Positions 1 through 6,195 of a DNA stretch of 7,959 nucleotides are shown in pieces. The translations under genes were made by a program, and so were the position numbers. This DNA comes from Pseudomonadota bacterium (GTDB lineage: Bacteria > Pseudomonadota > Alphaproteobacteria > Rhizobiales > Hyphomicrobiaceae): positions 1 to 7,959 of the forward strand of contig JAEZBU010000350.1 in NCBI GenBank assembly GCA_023426855.1, given 5' to 3'. Below the pieces are notes generated by a model. It was not told where the DNA came from, did no database searches, and worked only from the letters and a program-made list of their open reading frames with translations. How positions within the stretch are numbered: the stretch's first letter is position 1; each line of letters begins with the position of its first letter.

Positions 1-1
1 C

Positions 2-67
2 CGGGTTCTCGGCGTGGTGGTGGCGTTGGCGTGCAATCTCACCTGCATGGCCCGTGGCGCTCCCTGA
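2..67 (+). CDS. possible C-terminal end of a gene entering from the left (partial)
   Basis: From position 2 this frame is open and reads RVLGVVVALACNLTCMARGAP before a TGA at 65-67. The first part is hydrophobic with mostly G/C third positions, which would fit the end of a membrane protein converging on the pump operon. Only 21 codons are visible and no start is in the window, so this may be chance. I do not recognise a family. The other frames here are no better supported. Confidence 0.2.
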   Translation, partial: RVLGVVVALACNLTCMARGAP

Positions 68-123
68 CGAAGGCAATGCCTCGGGCTACACCGATTCGGT
101 CCAACCAATCCGCCGGGACCGAA

Positions 124-254
124 CACGCAGGTGGGAAACCAGAATGCTCGACATGTGCGAGATGCCAACTGTCTCGCGCATTGTCCCCGCATAGACGTGG
201 GGGCACTGGCCCCTTAAACGTGCCTGGCTTTCCGCCTGCGCGGGGATGACGGAT
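124..254. repeat. nested imperfect inverted repeat, REP/BIME-like extragenic element
   Basis: An 18-nt arm at 125-142 (ACGCAGGTGGGAAACCAG) matches the reverse complement of 224-241 (GCGCAGGCGGAAAGCCAG) at 14 of 18 positions, so the two enclose an imperfect inverted repeat. Two further hairpins lie inside it, at 154-180 and 182-205. The right end, reading CGGGGATGACGG, resembles the short GC-rich palindromic repeats that are scattered between genes in many proteobacteria. The element fills most of the gap after the pump operon. The repeat geometry is seen directly. The assignment to a dispersed REP/BIME or small MITE-type family is inference, because only one composite copy is visible. Confidence 0.5.
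154..205. terminator. two consecutive hairpins downstream of the pump operon; possible bidirectional transcription end
   Basis: Hairpin 1 pairs 154-162 with 172-180 (TGTGCGAGA against TCTCGCGCA; 9 bp with one wobble) around a 9-nt loop. Hairpin 2 pairs 182-190 with 197-205 (TGTCCCCGC against GTGGGGGCA; 9 bp with two G-T pairs) around a 6-nt loop. They lie about 100-150 bp after the stop of the RND permease. Neither is followed by a clear run of T on either strand, so a classical intrinsic terminator is not shown. They could instead stall polymerase or protect the 3' end of the pump mRNA, or simply be part of the repeat. Confidence 0.3.
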
Positions 255-301
255 TGGATGGGCGGCCTTGAGCGCCCAGAGCGACGACGCGACCGGCCAT
301 C

Positions 302-3300
302 TCACTCCGCTGGCGCGGCGGCAATTCCCTGCGGTTCGACCGGCCGACGCCGCGACGTCAGCTTGCGGATGACGACATAGAAAACCGGCGTGAAAATCAA
401 CCCGAAGATCGTCACGCCGATCATGCCCCAGAATACCGCGGTGCCGAGCGCAACACGCATTTCCGCGCCGGCGCCGGTCGCGAAATACAGCGGCAGCACA
501 CCGCAAGTGAACGCCAGCGACGTCATCAGGATCGGCCGCAGGCGAAGCTGGCACGCCTCCACTGCCGCGGTGACACGATCCTTGCCCTGCTCCTCGAGTT
601 GGCGCGCAAATTCAACGATAAGAATGGCGTTCTTGGCCGCCAGTCCGATCAGCACGATGAACGCGATCTGGGTCAGGATGTTGATGTCCTGTCCGTGCAG
701 CGCCACGCCGAACAGCGCCGACAGCAGGCACATCGGCACAATCAGCATGATCGCCAGCGGCAGCGACCAGCTCTCATACTGTGCCGCCAGGGCCAGGAAC
801 ACGAACAGCACGGACAGCAGGAACACGTAGTAGCCGGTCCGACCTGCCTTGGTTTCCTGGTACGACAGATCGGTCCATTCGTAGGCGATACCATCCGGCA
901 GCACCTCGTTGGCGACCTCGCGCATGACCTGCAAGGCTTGGCCTGAACTGATACCTGGCGCGCCCGCGCCGCTGATTTCGACGGTGGGGAACAGGTTGTA
1001 GCGGGGCACGCGATCCGGGCCTGAGATTTCACGGAAGGTCACCAGCGAACTCAGCGGCACCATTTGACCATCGGTGTTGCGCACGCGGATCCTGGCGACG
1101 TTCTCCGAATCCAGCCGGAACGCGCCCTCGGCCTGCGCCGTGACCCGGAACGTACGGCCGAACATGTTGAAGTCGTTGACGTAAGCCGAACCCATGTAAA
1201 TCCGCATCGCCTCGAACACGTTGCTCAGCGGCACACGCAGCATCTGTGCCTTGGTGCGGTCGACATCGACGAACACTTGCGGGGTTGCGGTCTGGAACGT
1301 GGTGAAAGTGTTGACGATCTCCGGCCGCGCATTGGCCGCCTGGATCAGCTCCTGCGCGATACGCGCCAGCTCCGTCGAGCCAAATCCGCCGCGATCCTGC
1401 AAACGCATCGAGAAGCCGCTGCTCGAACCGACGCCGCGCACCGGCGGCGGGATGATGACGATGGTCGTCGCTTCCTGGATCTCTGCGTTCAGCTTGCTAC
1501 GCAGATCCTGGGCGATGCGATCGACGGTCAGGCCTGCGAGGACGCGTTCGGAAAACGGTGCCAGCACAGCGAAAATGCCACCCGCGTTCGACGCCGATGT
1601 GAACGTTGCGCCGGATCGTCCGACGTTGACGTTGGTGTAGGCGACGCCCGGTGCCTCCAGCACCATCTCGTTGGCCTGCTTGAGCACGTCGTTGGTGCGT
1701 TCCAGCGATGCGCCAGGCGGGAGCTGCATCGACACGATCACGATGCCACGGTCGAGTGGTGGAATGAAGCCTGTGGGCGTGTGTTGGATCAACACGATCG
1801 CCATGGCGATCAGGGCCGCGTAGACGAGAAGCATCAAGGCCGAGATGCGCGCCAAACCACGTACGAGTTTGCCGTAGCCGCGTTCCAGCGCACCGAAAGC
1901 CGCATTGAAACCACGGAAAAACACGCGAACAGGCGCTGACAACGCATGCCCGATGCGGCCAATGAAGCCGCGGCGGACTTCCGCGTCGTGGTGGCGGAAC
2001 ATGATCGCGGCCAGCGCCGGGCTGAGCGTCAGCGACACGAACGCGGAAATGATCGTCGCCGTCGCGATGGTGACCGCGAACTGGCGATAGAACTGACCGG
2101 TGATGCCGCCGATGAACGCGGTCGGGATGAACACCGCGGACAGCACGATGGCGATCGCGACTAGTGCCGTACCGACCTCATCCATGCTGGCGCGGGCTGC
2201 CTGCAGCGCACTCTCGCCCGCGCGCATCCGGCGTTCGACGTTCTCCACCACGACGATGGCGTCATCGACCACGATGCCAACCGCGAGCACCAGCCCGAAC
2301 AGCGTCAGCATGTTGATGGAAAAGCCCAGCGCCTGCATCACGACGAAGGTGCCGATCAATGATACCGGGATCGCCAGCACCGGGATGAGCGAGGCGCGCC
2401 AGGATTGCAGGAATACGATCATCACGAGAACGACGAGGGCCACCGCCTCGAAGATCGTCTTGTAAAGTTCCTGGATCGAAACCTCGATGAACTCGGTCGG
2501 ATTGTAAATGATCCGGTATTCGAGACCCTTCGGGAAGCTCTGCGACAGCTCCGCCATCGTCCGCTTGATCTCGTTGGCGGCTTTGAGCGCATCGGAGCCC
2601 GGCGCCTGCGTCATGAACAGAACGGTCGCAGGATAGTGGTTCTGATAACCGAACGAGTTGTAGTTCAGCGCGCCTAGCTCGACACGCGCAACATCGCGCA
2701 AGCGAACCAGACGGCCATCGGAGCCGGCCTTGATGATGATATCCTCGAATTCGCCGGATTCACGCAGGCGGCCCTTCATCTGCAGTGGCATCTGGAACGC
2801 GCCGGTGCCGCTGATCGGCGGCTCGCCGATGGCGCCGCCCGCGACCTGAACGTTCTGCTGGCGCAGCGATTGCAAAATCTCTTCGGCACTCAGCCCCAGC
2901 GCGGCGATGCGCTCCGGATCGAGCCAGATGCGCATGGCGTATTCGCGCGCGCCGAACATATTGACCGAGCCGACACCCTGGATGCGCGCCAGCACATCGC
3001 GCACATTCAGCAGACCGTAGTTCGAGATGTAGACCTGATCGAAGGTGTTGTCCGGCGACGTCAGATGCACCGCGAGTAACTGATCGGGATTGTTCTTGCG
3101 CGTCAGGATACCGCTGCGGCGCACTTCCTCCGGCAACCGCGGCTCAGCCGATGCGACGCGGTTCTGCACCAGCACCTGCGCCATATCGATGTCGGTGCCG
3201 ATGTCGAACGTGACGGTCAGGCTCATCGCGCCGTCGCTCGTCGAGTTCGAATACATGTAGATCATGCCGTCGACGCCGTTCACCTCCTGCTCGATGACGG

Positions 3301-3493
3301 CCGCCACCGTATCCGCAACGGTCTGCGCGCTGGCGCCCGGATAGGTGGTGGTGACGGTGATGGTCGGCGGCACGATCTCGGGAAACTGAGTGACCGGCAA
3401 AGCGAGATAGGCGATGGCGCCCAGGATGGTGATGAACACCGAGATGACTGCTGCGAAGATCGGGCGGGCGATGAAGAAGCGGCTCAACGACAT
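302..3493 (-). CDS. RND (HAE-1 family) multidrug efflux permease, MexF/AcrB-like
   Basis: This is the inner-membrane, proton-driven pump subunit of a tripartite efflux system, 1063 residues long and so full length for the AcrB/MexB/MexF family. TM1 (about 10-30) is followed by porter loop 1, TM2-7 (about 340-565), loop 2 and TM8-12 (about 885-1045). Proton-relay residues are intact: D410 and D411 in GIVVDDAIVVVENVE (TM4), K954 in GLAAKNAILIVEFA (TM10), and arginines 984/986 in LRLRPILMTS. The conserved AAQYESWSLP lies at 903-912. F180 and F641 align with AcrB pocket phenylalanines F178 and F628. From memory the sequence is closest to MexF-type pumps. ATG at 3493 is preceded by AAAAGGAG. The stop of the adaptor gene is only 18 bp upstream, so the two are almost certainly co-transcribed. 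No frameshift or lost key residue was seen. Substrates cannot be read from the sequence. Confidence 0.97.
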   Translation of the reverse strand: MSLSRFFIARPIFAAVISVFITILGAIAYLALPVTQFPEIVPPTITVTTTYPGASAQTVADTVAAVIEQEVNGVDGMIYMYSNSTSDGAMSLTVTFDIGTDIDMAQVLVQNRVASAEPRLPEEVRRSGILTRKNNPDQLLAVHLTSPDNTFDQVYISNYGLLNVRDVLARIQGVGSVNMFGAREYAMRIWLDPERIAALGLSAEEILQSLRQQNVQVAGGAIGEPPISGTGAFQMPLQMKGRLRESGEFEDIIIKAGSDGRLVRLRDVARVELGALNYNSFGYQNHYPATVLFMTQAPGSDALKAANEIKRTMAELSQSFPKGLEYRIIYNPTEFIEVSIQELYKTIFEAVALVVLVMIVFLQSWRASLIPVLAIPVSLIGTFVVMQALGFSINMLTLFGLVLAVGIVVDDAIVVVENVERRMRAGESALQAARASMDEVGTALVAIAIVLSAVFIPTAFIGGITGQFYRQFAVTIATATIISAFVSLTLSPALAAIMFRHHDAEVRRGFIGRIGHALSAPVRVFFRGFNAAFGALERGYGKLVRGLARISALMLLVYAALIAMAIVLIQHTPTGFIPPLDRGIVIVSMQLPPGASLERTNDVLKQANEMVLEAPGVAYTNVNVGRSGATFTSASNAGGIFAVLAPFSERVLAGLTVDRIAQDLRSKLNAEIQEATTIVIIPPPVRGVGSSSGFSMRLQDRGGFGSTELARIAQELIQAANARPEIVNTFTTFQTATPQVFVDVDRTKAQMLRVPLSNVFEAMRIYMGSAYVNDFNMFGRTFRVTAQAEGAFRLDSENVARIRVRNTDGQMVPLSSLVTFREISGPDRVPRYNLFPTVEISGAGAPGISSGQALQVMREVANEVLPDGIAYEWTDLSYQETKAGRTGYYVFLLSVLFVFLALAAQYESWSLPLAIMLIVPMCLLSALFGVALHGQDINILTQIAFIVLIGLAAKNAILIVEFARQLEEQGKDRVTAAVEACQLRLRPILMTSLAFTCGVLPLYFATGAGAEMRVALGTAVFWGMIGVTIFGLIFTPVFYVVIRKLTSRRRPVEPQGIAAAPAE

Positions 3494-3502
3494 GGCGGCC
3501 GG

Positions 3503-3510
3503 CTCCTTTT
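3503..3510 (-). promoter_or_regulatory. ribosome binding site of the RND permease
   Basis: AAAAGGAG on the - strand ends 9 nt before the ATG at 3493 and lies inside the 18-bp gap after the adaptor stop. It fixes the permease start and supports translation from a shared mRNA. Confidence 0.75.
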
Positions 3511-3511
3511 C

Positions 3512-4840
3512 CTACTGGCCGATAGGCTGGCCGGGCTTCGCCGGCGCGACCGATACCTGCAGCGGTTCCCGCTTCGCCGCCACCTTCTGATCAGGCCGCG
3601 CCCGCTGAATGCCGCGCACGATCACCCAGTCATCGGCGGCCAGCCCTTGCCGGATGACCCGAAGCCCATCGACCAGCGGGCCAAGCTCGACAGGCGTTCG
3701 ACGCGCGGTACCATCTTCCAGCACCGTGTAGATGAACTTGTTGGACTGGTCGGTGCCGATCGCCTCATCAGGGATAAGCACAGCCTGATAGGCCCCCGAT
3801 CCGGCAATACGCACGCGGGCAAACATGCCGGGCTGAAACAGCCCGCTCTTGTTGTCGAGCACAGCGCGTGCGCGCAACGTGCTGGTGCCGGGATCGAGGC
3901 GGTTGTCGCTGAAATCCAGCTTTGCCTGATGCGGAAATCCGGTCTCGTCCGGCAGCGCCACATGCACCGTTGCCCCGGCGGCTACCGTGCCCGCAGTCTG
4001 GCCGGACTGCATCAGTCGCTGATATTTCAGGGTGTTGCTTTCACCGATGTCGAAATAGACATACAGCGGATCCTGGCGAACGATCGTCGTCAGCATCGTG
4101 GCATTGCTGGCACCGCCCGCTGAAACGTAGTTGCCGGCCGTCACGGCGCTAAGGCTCATGCGGCCGGCGATCGGCGCCGCGATGCGGGTAAAGGATAGTT
4201 CCAGTTCCGCGGACTTGACGCGCGCCTCGGCAACGGTCATCGCGGCTTCGGCATCGCGCCTGAGATTGTCACGTTCCTCGAATACGCGTTCGGACAGATA
4301 GCGCTTTTCAACCAGCGGCCGGCCGCGTTCGACATCGCGCGTGGTGTTTTCAACCTTGGTTTTGGCCTGCTCGTATTCAGCCCTGGCGGTGGCAAGCGCG
4401 CGCTCGTACGGCCGCGGATCTATCGTGTAGAGCGGATCGCCGGCCTTGACGGTCTGGCCATCCTTGAAATGAACCTCACTCAGGTAGCCCGGCACGCGCG
4501 CGCGGATTTCGACCATTTCGACCGGAACCAGCCGCGCCGTATACTCGTCCCACTCGACGATTTCACGCTGCATCGGCCGGCTGGCCGTCACTGCGGGTGG
4601 CTGCGCGCCCTTGGCGACAGCCAGGCCGGACCGGCCATCTCGCGCGCTGTTGCCGGCGACCAGTTCCTGCAACCAGTCGACCTGACGCTGAAACCAGCCT
4701 TTGTCCGTACTGTTGCTCGGGGGCGGCGGCGCCGATTGGGCATGAGCGACGAGCGGGACACTGAATGCCAAGGCAGCAAGCACGATCGTCACGCTGAGCC
4801 GCGCACTCCATGCCGGGAAACTGCCAAGAAACAGCCGCAC
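3512..4840 (-). CDS. RND efflux periplasmic adaptor (membrane fusion protein), AcrA/MexE-like
   Basis: This adaptor links the RND permease to an outer-membrane channel. From a GTG at 4840 it is 442 residues. A Sec signal peptide (hydrophobic core LSVTIVLAALAFSVPLV, likely cut after AHA at 32-34, no lipobox cysteine) is followed by a Pro/Ser-rich linker. Then come the first lipoyl half with VPGYLSEVHFKDGQTV (about 116-131), a helical hairpin rich in A/E/R (about 144-215), the second lipoyl half (SFTRIAAPIAGRMS, 216-229), a beta-barrel with DPLYVYFDIGES, and a membrane-proximal domain (QPGMFARVRI). The open frame extends to another GTG at 4891 (459 residues). I prefer 4840 because GAGG lies 6 nt upstream, the signal peptide is then of normal length, and the 4891 codon sits inside a stable hairpin. 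It is the first gene of the operon with the RND permease. An unusual feature is a roughly 45-residue linker (GWFQRQVDWLQELVAG) before the lipoyl domain. Confidence 0.95.
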   Translation of the reverse strand: MRLFLGSFPAWSARLSVTIVLAALAFSVPLVAHAQSAPPPPSNSTDKGWFQRQVDWLQELVAGNSARDGRSGLAVAKGAQPPAVTASRPMQREIVEWDEYTARLVPVEMVEIRARVPGYLSEVHFKDGQTVKAGDPLYTIDPRPYERALATARAEYEQAKTKVENTTRDVERGRPLVEKRYLSERVFEERDNLRRDAEAAMTVAEARVKSAELELSFTRIAAPIAGRMSLSAVTAGNYVSAGGASNATMLTTIVRQDPLYVYFDIGESNTLKYQRLMQSGQTAGTVAAGATVHVALPDETGFPHQAKLDFSDNRLDPGTSTLRARAVLDNKSGLFQPGMFARVRIAGSGAYQAVLIPDEAIGTDQSNKFIYTVLEDGTARRTPVELGPLVDGLRVIRQGLAADDWVIVRGIQRARPDQKVAAKREPLQVSVAPAKPGQPIGQ

Positions 4841-4846
4841 GCACAG

Positions 4847-4850
4847 CCTC
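4847..4850 (-). promoter_or_regulatory. ribosome binding site that favours the inner GTG start of the adaptor
   Basis: GAGG on the - strand, in the context AAAGCGAGG, lies 6 nt before the GTG at 4838-4840. The alternative GTG at 4889-4891 has only GCGGGG close upstream, and that is part of a hairpin stem. This decides my choice of start. Confidence 0.5.
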
Positions 4851-4876
4851 GCTTTGTTGCATGCACTCAGCAAAGA

Positions 4877-4897
4877 CGGGGCGTTTAACACGCCCCG
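4877..4897. promoter_or_regulatory. 21-bp GC-rich palindrome/hairpin in the adaptor leader
   Basis: CGGGGCGT (4877-4884) and ACGCCCCG (4890-4897) form a perfect 8-bp inverted repeat around a 5-nt spacer. It lies between the predicted pump promoter and the preferred start codon, about 10 nt after the expected transcription start, and covers the alternative GTG at 4891. It could be a repressor operator of typical size, a 5' mRNA stabiliser or an attenuator. No T-run follows on the - strand (TCTTTG only), so termination is unlikely to be strong. The palindrome is seen directly; its role is inference. Confidence 0.5.
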
Positions 4898-4912
4898 CTT
4901 ATCGCTTTGCCA

Positions 4913-4940
4913 GTATTAGCAAGTATGCAAGAGGTTGTAA
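4913..4940 (-). promoter_or_regulatory. candidate sigma70-type promoter of the efflux operon
   Basis: On the - strand TTACAA (4935-4940) and TAATAC (4913-4918) are separated by 16 bp, each matching the consensus at most positions. They lie in an AT-richer stretch between the transpeptidase stop and the adaptor. Transcription would start near 4906, just before the 21-bp palindrome. A short inverted TTGC/GCAA pair (4907-4910, 4919-4922) overlaps the -10 element. The call rests on sequence pattern only. Confidence 0.45.
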
Positions 4941-4985
4941 CGGCTATTCCGTGCGTAAAACTAACTCACTATGCCAATTTTATTG

Positions 4986-5753
4986 TCACCACCATGTCCA
5001 ACCCGGCTGGCCATAAGCATATCCGCGCTGCGGACGTTGTTGACGTTCGACATGACGGGTGCGCTTCTTGCGGTTGCTTGCTGCAACCTTGTCTGCATGG
5101 GCTGACGAGCCGCGGACGACGATCCGCGTCGATTCCATGCCGTGCTTGCTGACAGTATTCCAAAACGTCTTGGCATTGCCGTTCGCGAGACGGACACAGC
5201 CGTGGGAAGCCGTGCGCCCGAGCATGCCGGTCGCGCTGGTTCCGTGCACCGCGATACCGCGATTGAAGAAGATCGCGTAAGGCATCGGTGCGCCGTCATA
5301 CTGGCGCGAATACCACATGCGCGAGCGCCACGTCGGCGTGAACGTCCCTGTCGGCGTATAATAGCCGCGACGGCCGGATGAGATCGGCCACGAGTGCAGG
5401 GTCTGGCCACCGCTCTTCACGATCATGCGTTGCGACGACAGATCGATGTCCACATTCAGCGTGATGACCGGCTTGGGTGGCTCCGGCAGCGGCAGTAGTT
5501 GCAGTGGCGTGAGAACCGCATCGGGATCGGTGGGGCTGTCCAGCGCTGCGGTGTCGCCATTGCTGTCGCTTGGCACGACCGGCAATGACTCTGCAGGACG
5601 CTGCGTCACCGCATCTTCTGGCACTATAACTGACGACGCTGGCGCCGACACTTGCTGCAACAACGGCTGTGCGGAACCGCTCGAGGTCGCAAACGCAGAG
5701 GGCGTCACCAAGAAACCCGCCAGTGCTACCCACCCGAAACTACGCAACCTCAT
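4986..5753 (-). CDS. secreted L,D-transpeptidase (YkuD domain)
   Basis: This 255-residue protein is exported to the periplasm. The family cleaves after the diaminopimelate of tetrapeptide stems and forms 3-3 peptidoglycan cross-links or attaches envelope proteins. The signal peptide (basic MRLR, core WVALAGFLV, likely cut after AFA at 20-22) is followed by a disordered linker rich in Pro, Ser and Asp (about 25-95). The YkuD domain spans about 97-214: GRRGYYTPTGTF at 127-138, H170-G171 (HGTS), and the catalytic motif SHGCVRL at 183-189 with nucleophile C186, partner H184 and R188. After residue 215 comes a basic tail (NRKKRTRH) ending WTWW, possibly for binding the wall or another anionic surface. 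ATG at 5753 has GGGAG 7 nt upstream. It has the same direction as the efflux operon but a 145-bp gap with its own promoter follows, so it is probably a separate unit. The exact reaction (cross-linking, protein anchoring or D-amino-acid exchange) cannot be told from sequence. Confidence 0.93.
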   Translation of the reverse strand: MRLRSFGWVALAGFLVTPSAFATSSGSAQPLLQQVSAPASSVIVPEDAVTQRPAESLPVVPSDSNGDTAALDSPTDPDAVLTPLQLLPLPEPPKPVITLNVDIDLSSQRMIVKSGGQTLHSWPISSGRRGYYTPTGTFTPTWRSRMWYSRQYDGAPMPYAIFFNRGIAVHGTSATGMLGRTASHGCVRLANGNAKTFWNTVSKHGMESTRIVVRGSSAHADKVAASNRKKRTRHVERQQRPQRGYAYGQPGWTWW

Positions 5754-5772
5754 CCTACTACTCCCACGCTGA

Positions 5773-5800
5773 AGTGTACCAACTGCCCTGTAAGGGCCAA
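5773..5800 (-). promoter_or_regulatory. candidate promoter of the L,D-transpeptidase gene
   Basis: On the - strand TTGGCC (5795-5800) and TACACT (5773-5778) are 16 bp apart, each matching four of six sigma70 consensus positions. The -10 box lies 20 bp from the ATG, so the leader would be very short. The -35 region falls inside a tandem repeat, which suggests regulation. Moderate to low confidence without transcript data. Confidence 0.35.
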
Positions 5801-5808
5801 CCCTGTAA
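5779..5808. repeat. tandem CCAA-CCCTGTAA direct repeat over the transpeptidase promoter
   Basis: CCAACTGCCCTGTAA (5779-5793) and CCAACCCTGTAA (5797-5808) share CCAA and CCCTGTAA. The CCCTGTAA cores start 15 bp apart (5786 and 5801), not far from one and a half helical turns. The repeats cover the spacer and -35 of the candidate promoter, which is where activator or repressor sites often lie. The regulator is unknown. Confidence 0.35.
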
Positions 5809-6057
5809 CGATCGGTGAAATGCGCTCTGAAAAATCCGTCCTTCGACGCCGTTTAAGCGCTTTCCATCGATCTCCTCTGTTACGGGCGTGACATGTGGAC
5901 GATCATTTCTCCGCCGATCGACCGTCCGTGGACATGTTGCCCTATGAGTTCCGCAACGCAAGAAACAGAAAAGAGATCCATGCTCTGGCCGCGCAATTTC
6001 CAGCTTAGTGTGAACGTGACGCAACACCGCGGATCGGTTCAATACAAATCAATTTTA

Positions 6058-6076
6058 TGATGCACACTGCATATCA
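6058..6076. promoter_or_regulatory. small palindrome in an AT-rich patch upstream of the transaminase
   Basis: ATGCA-CAC-TGCAT (6060-6072) is a perfect 5-bp inverted repeat, and the outer TG/CA pair extends it imperfectly to 6058-6076. It lies in a patch (about 6041-6082) clearly richer in A/T than the rest of the window, about 120 bp before the transaminase start. It could be an operator or part of a promoter. Five-bp arms can occur by chance. Confidence 0.3.
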
Positions 6077-6128
6077 AAAAGACGTAGGTGGCAAAGCCCC
6101 GATGGCACGTGGAACCGTCAGCCGAACG

Positions 6129-6157
6129 TTGACAATACGGTAGGTTTGCGCAGACTT
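6129..6157 (+). promoter_or_regulatory. candidate promoter of the transaminase gene
   Basis: A perfect TTGACA -35 box lies at 6129-6134. At 16-17 bp spacing the possible -10 (CAGACT at 6151-6156 or AGACTT at 6152-6157) is poor, as is common in alphaproteobacteria. The leader to the GTG at 6196 would be about 35 nt. The -35 is seen directly; the promoter as a whole is inference. Confidence 0.35.
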
Positions 6158-6183
6158 CCCGCTATCGACGAACTGAGACCCAT

Positions 6184-6189
6184 AGGGGG
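6184..6189 (+). promoter_or_regulatory. ribosome binding site of the transaminase (decides the GTG start)
   Basis: AGGGGG ends 6 nt before the GTG at 6196-6198. The nearby ATG at 6191 is in a different frame and too close to this site, so GTG is the better start. Confidence 0.55.
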
Positions 6190-6195
6190 AATGCG

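Larger units (their letters stand above)
5754..6195. other. 442-bp divergent intergenic region
   Basis: This region separates the - strand transpeptidase from the + strand transaminase. It holds the candidate transpeptidase promoter with tandem CCCTGTAA repeats (5773-5808), an interrupted inverted repeat containing ACATGT and GGACG arms (5891-5937), an AT-rich patch with a small palindrome (about 6041-6082) and a TTGACA box (6129-6134). Two short open frames cross it (5893-6060 on +, 5758-6042 on -). Neither has a convincing ribosome binding site or recognisable protein, so I see no gene here. An untranslated RNA cannot be excluded. Confidence 0.7.

Noticed and set aside
39..554. - strand open frame of 171 codons overlapping the permease 3' end and the repeat region
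   Set aside because: It runs out of frame through the conserved TM11-12 of the permease and through the palindromic repeat. The HPRAGGKPG-like peptide is a translation of the repeat, not a protein motif.
1064..1939. Long + strand open frame of 291 codons opposite the RND permease
   Set aside because: It is antisense to a clearly conserved full-length pump gene. Its composition (rich in Arg, His, Asp) is what GC-rich third positions produce on the opposite strand, and no domain is recognisable.
4877..4897. Palindrome as an intrinsic terminator of the transpeptidase transcript
   Set aside because: The stem is good, but no T-run follows on the - strand, and it lies downstream of a promoter-like sequence for the next operon.
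5758..6042. - strand open frame of 94 codons upstream of the transpeptidase
   Set aside because: It crosses the candidate promoter and ribosome binding site of the transpeptidase, has no good ribosome site of its own, and has no hydrophobic or domain pattern I recognise.
5893..6060. + strand open frame of 55 codons in the intergenic region (ATG at 5893, TGA at 6058-6060)
   Set aside because: No ribosome binding site, mixed codon use, and the end lies in the AT-rich patch. Nothing supports a real small protein.
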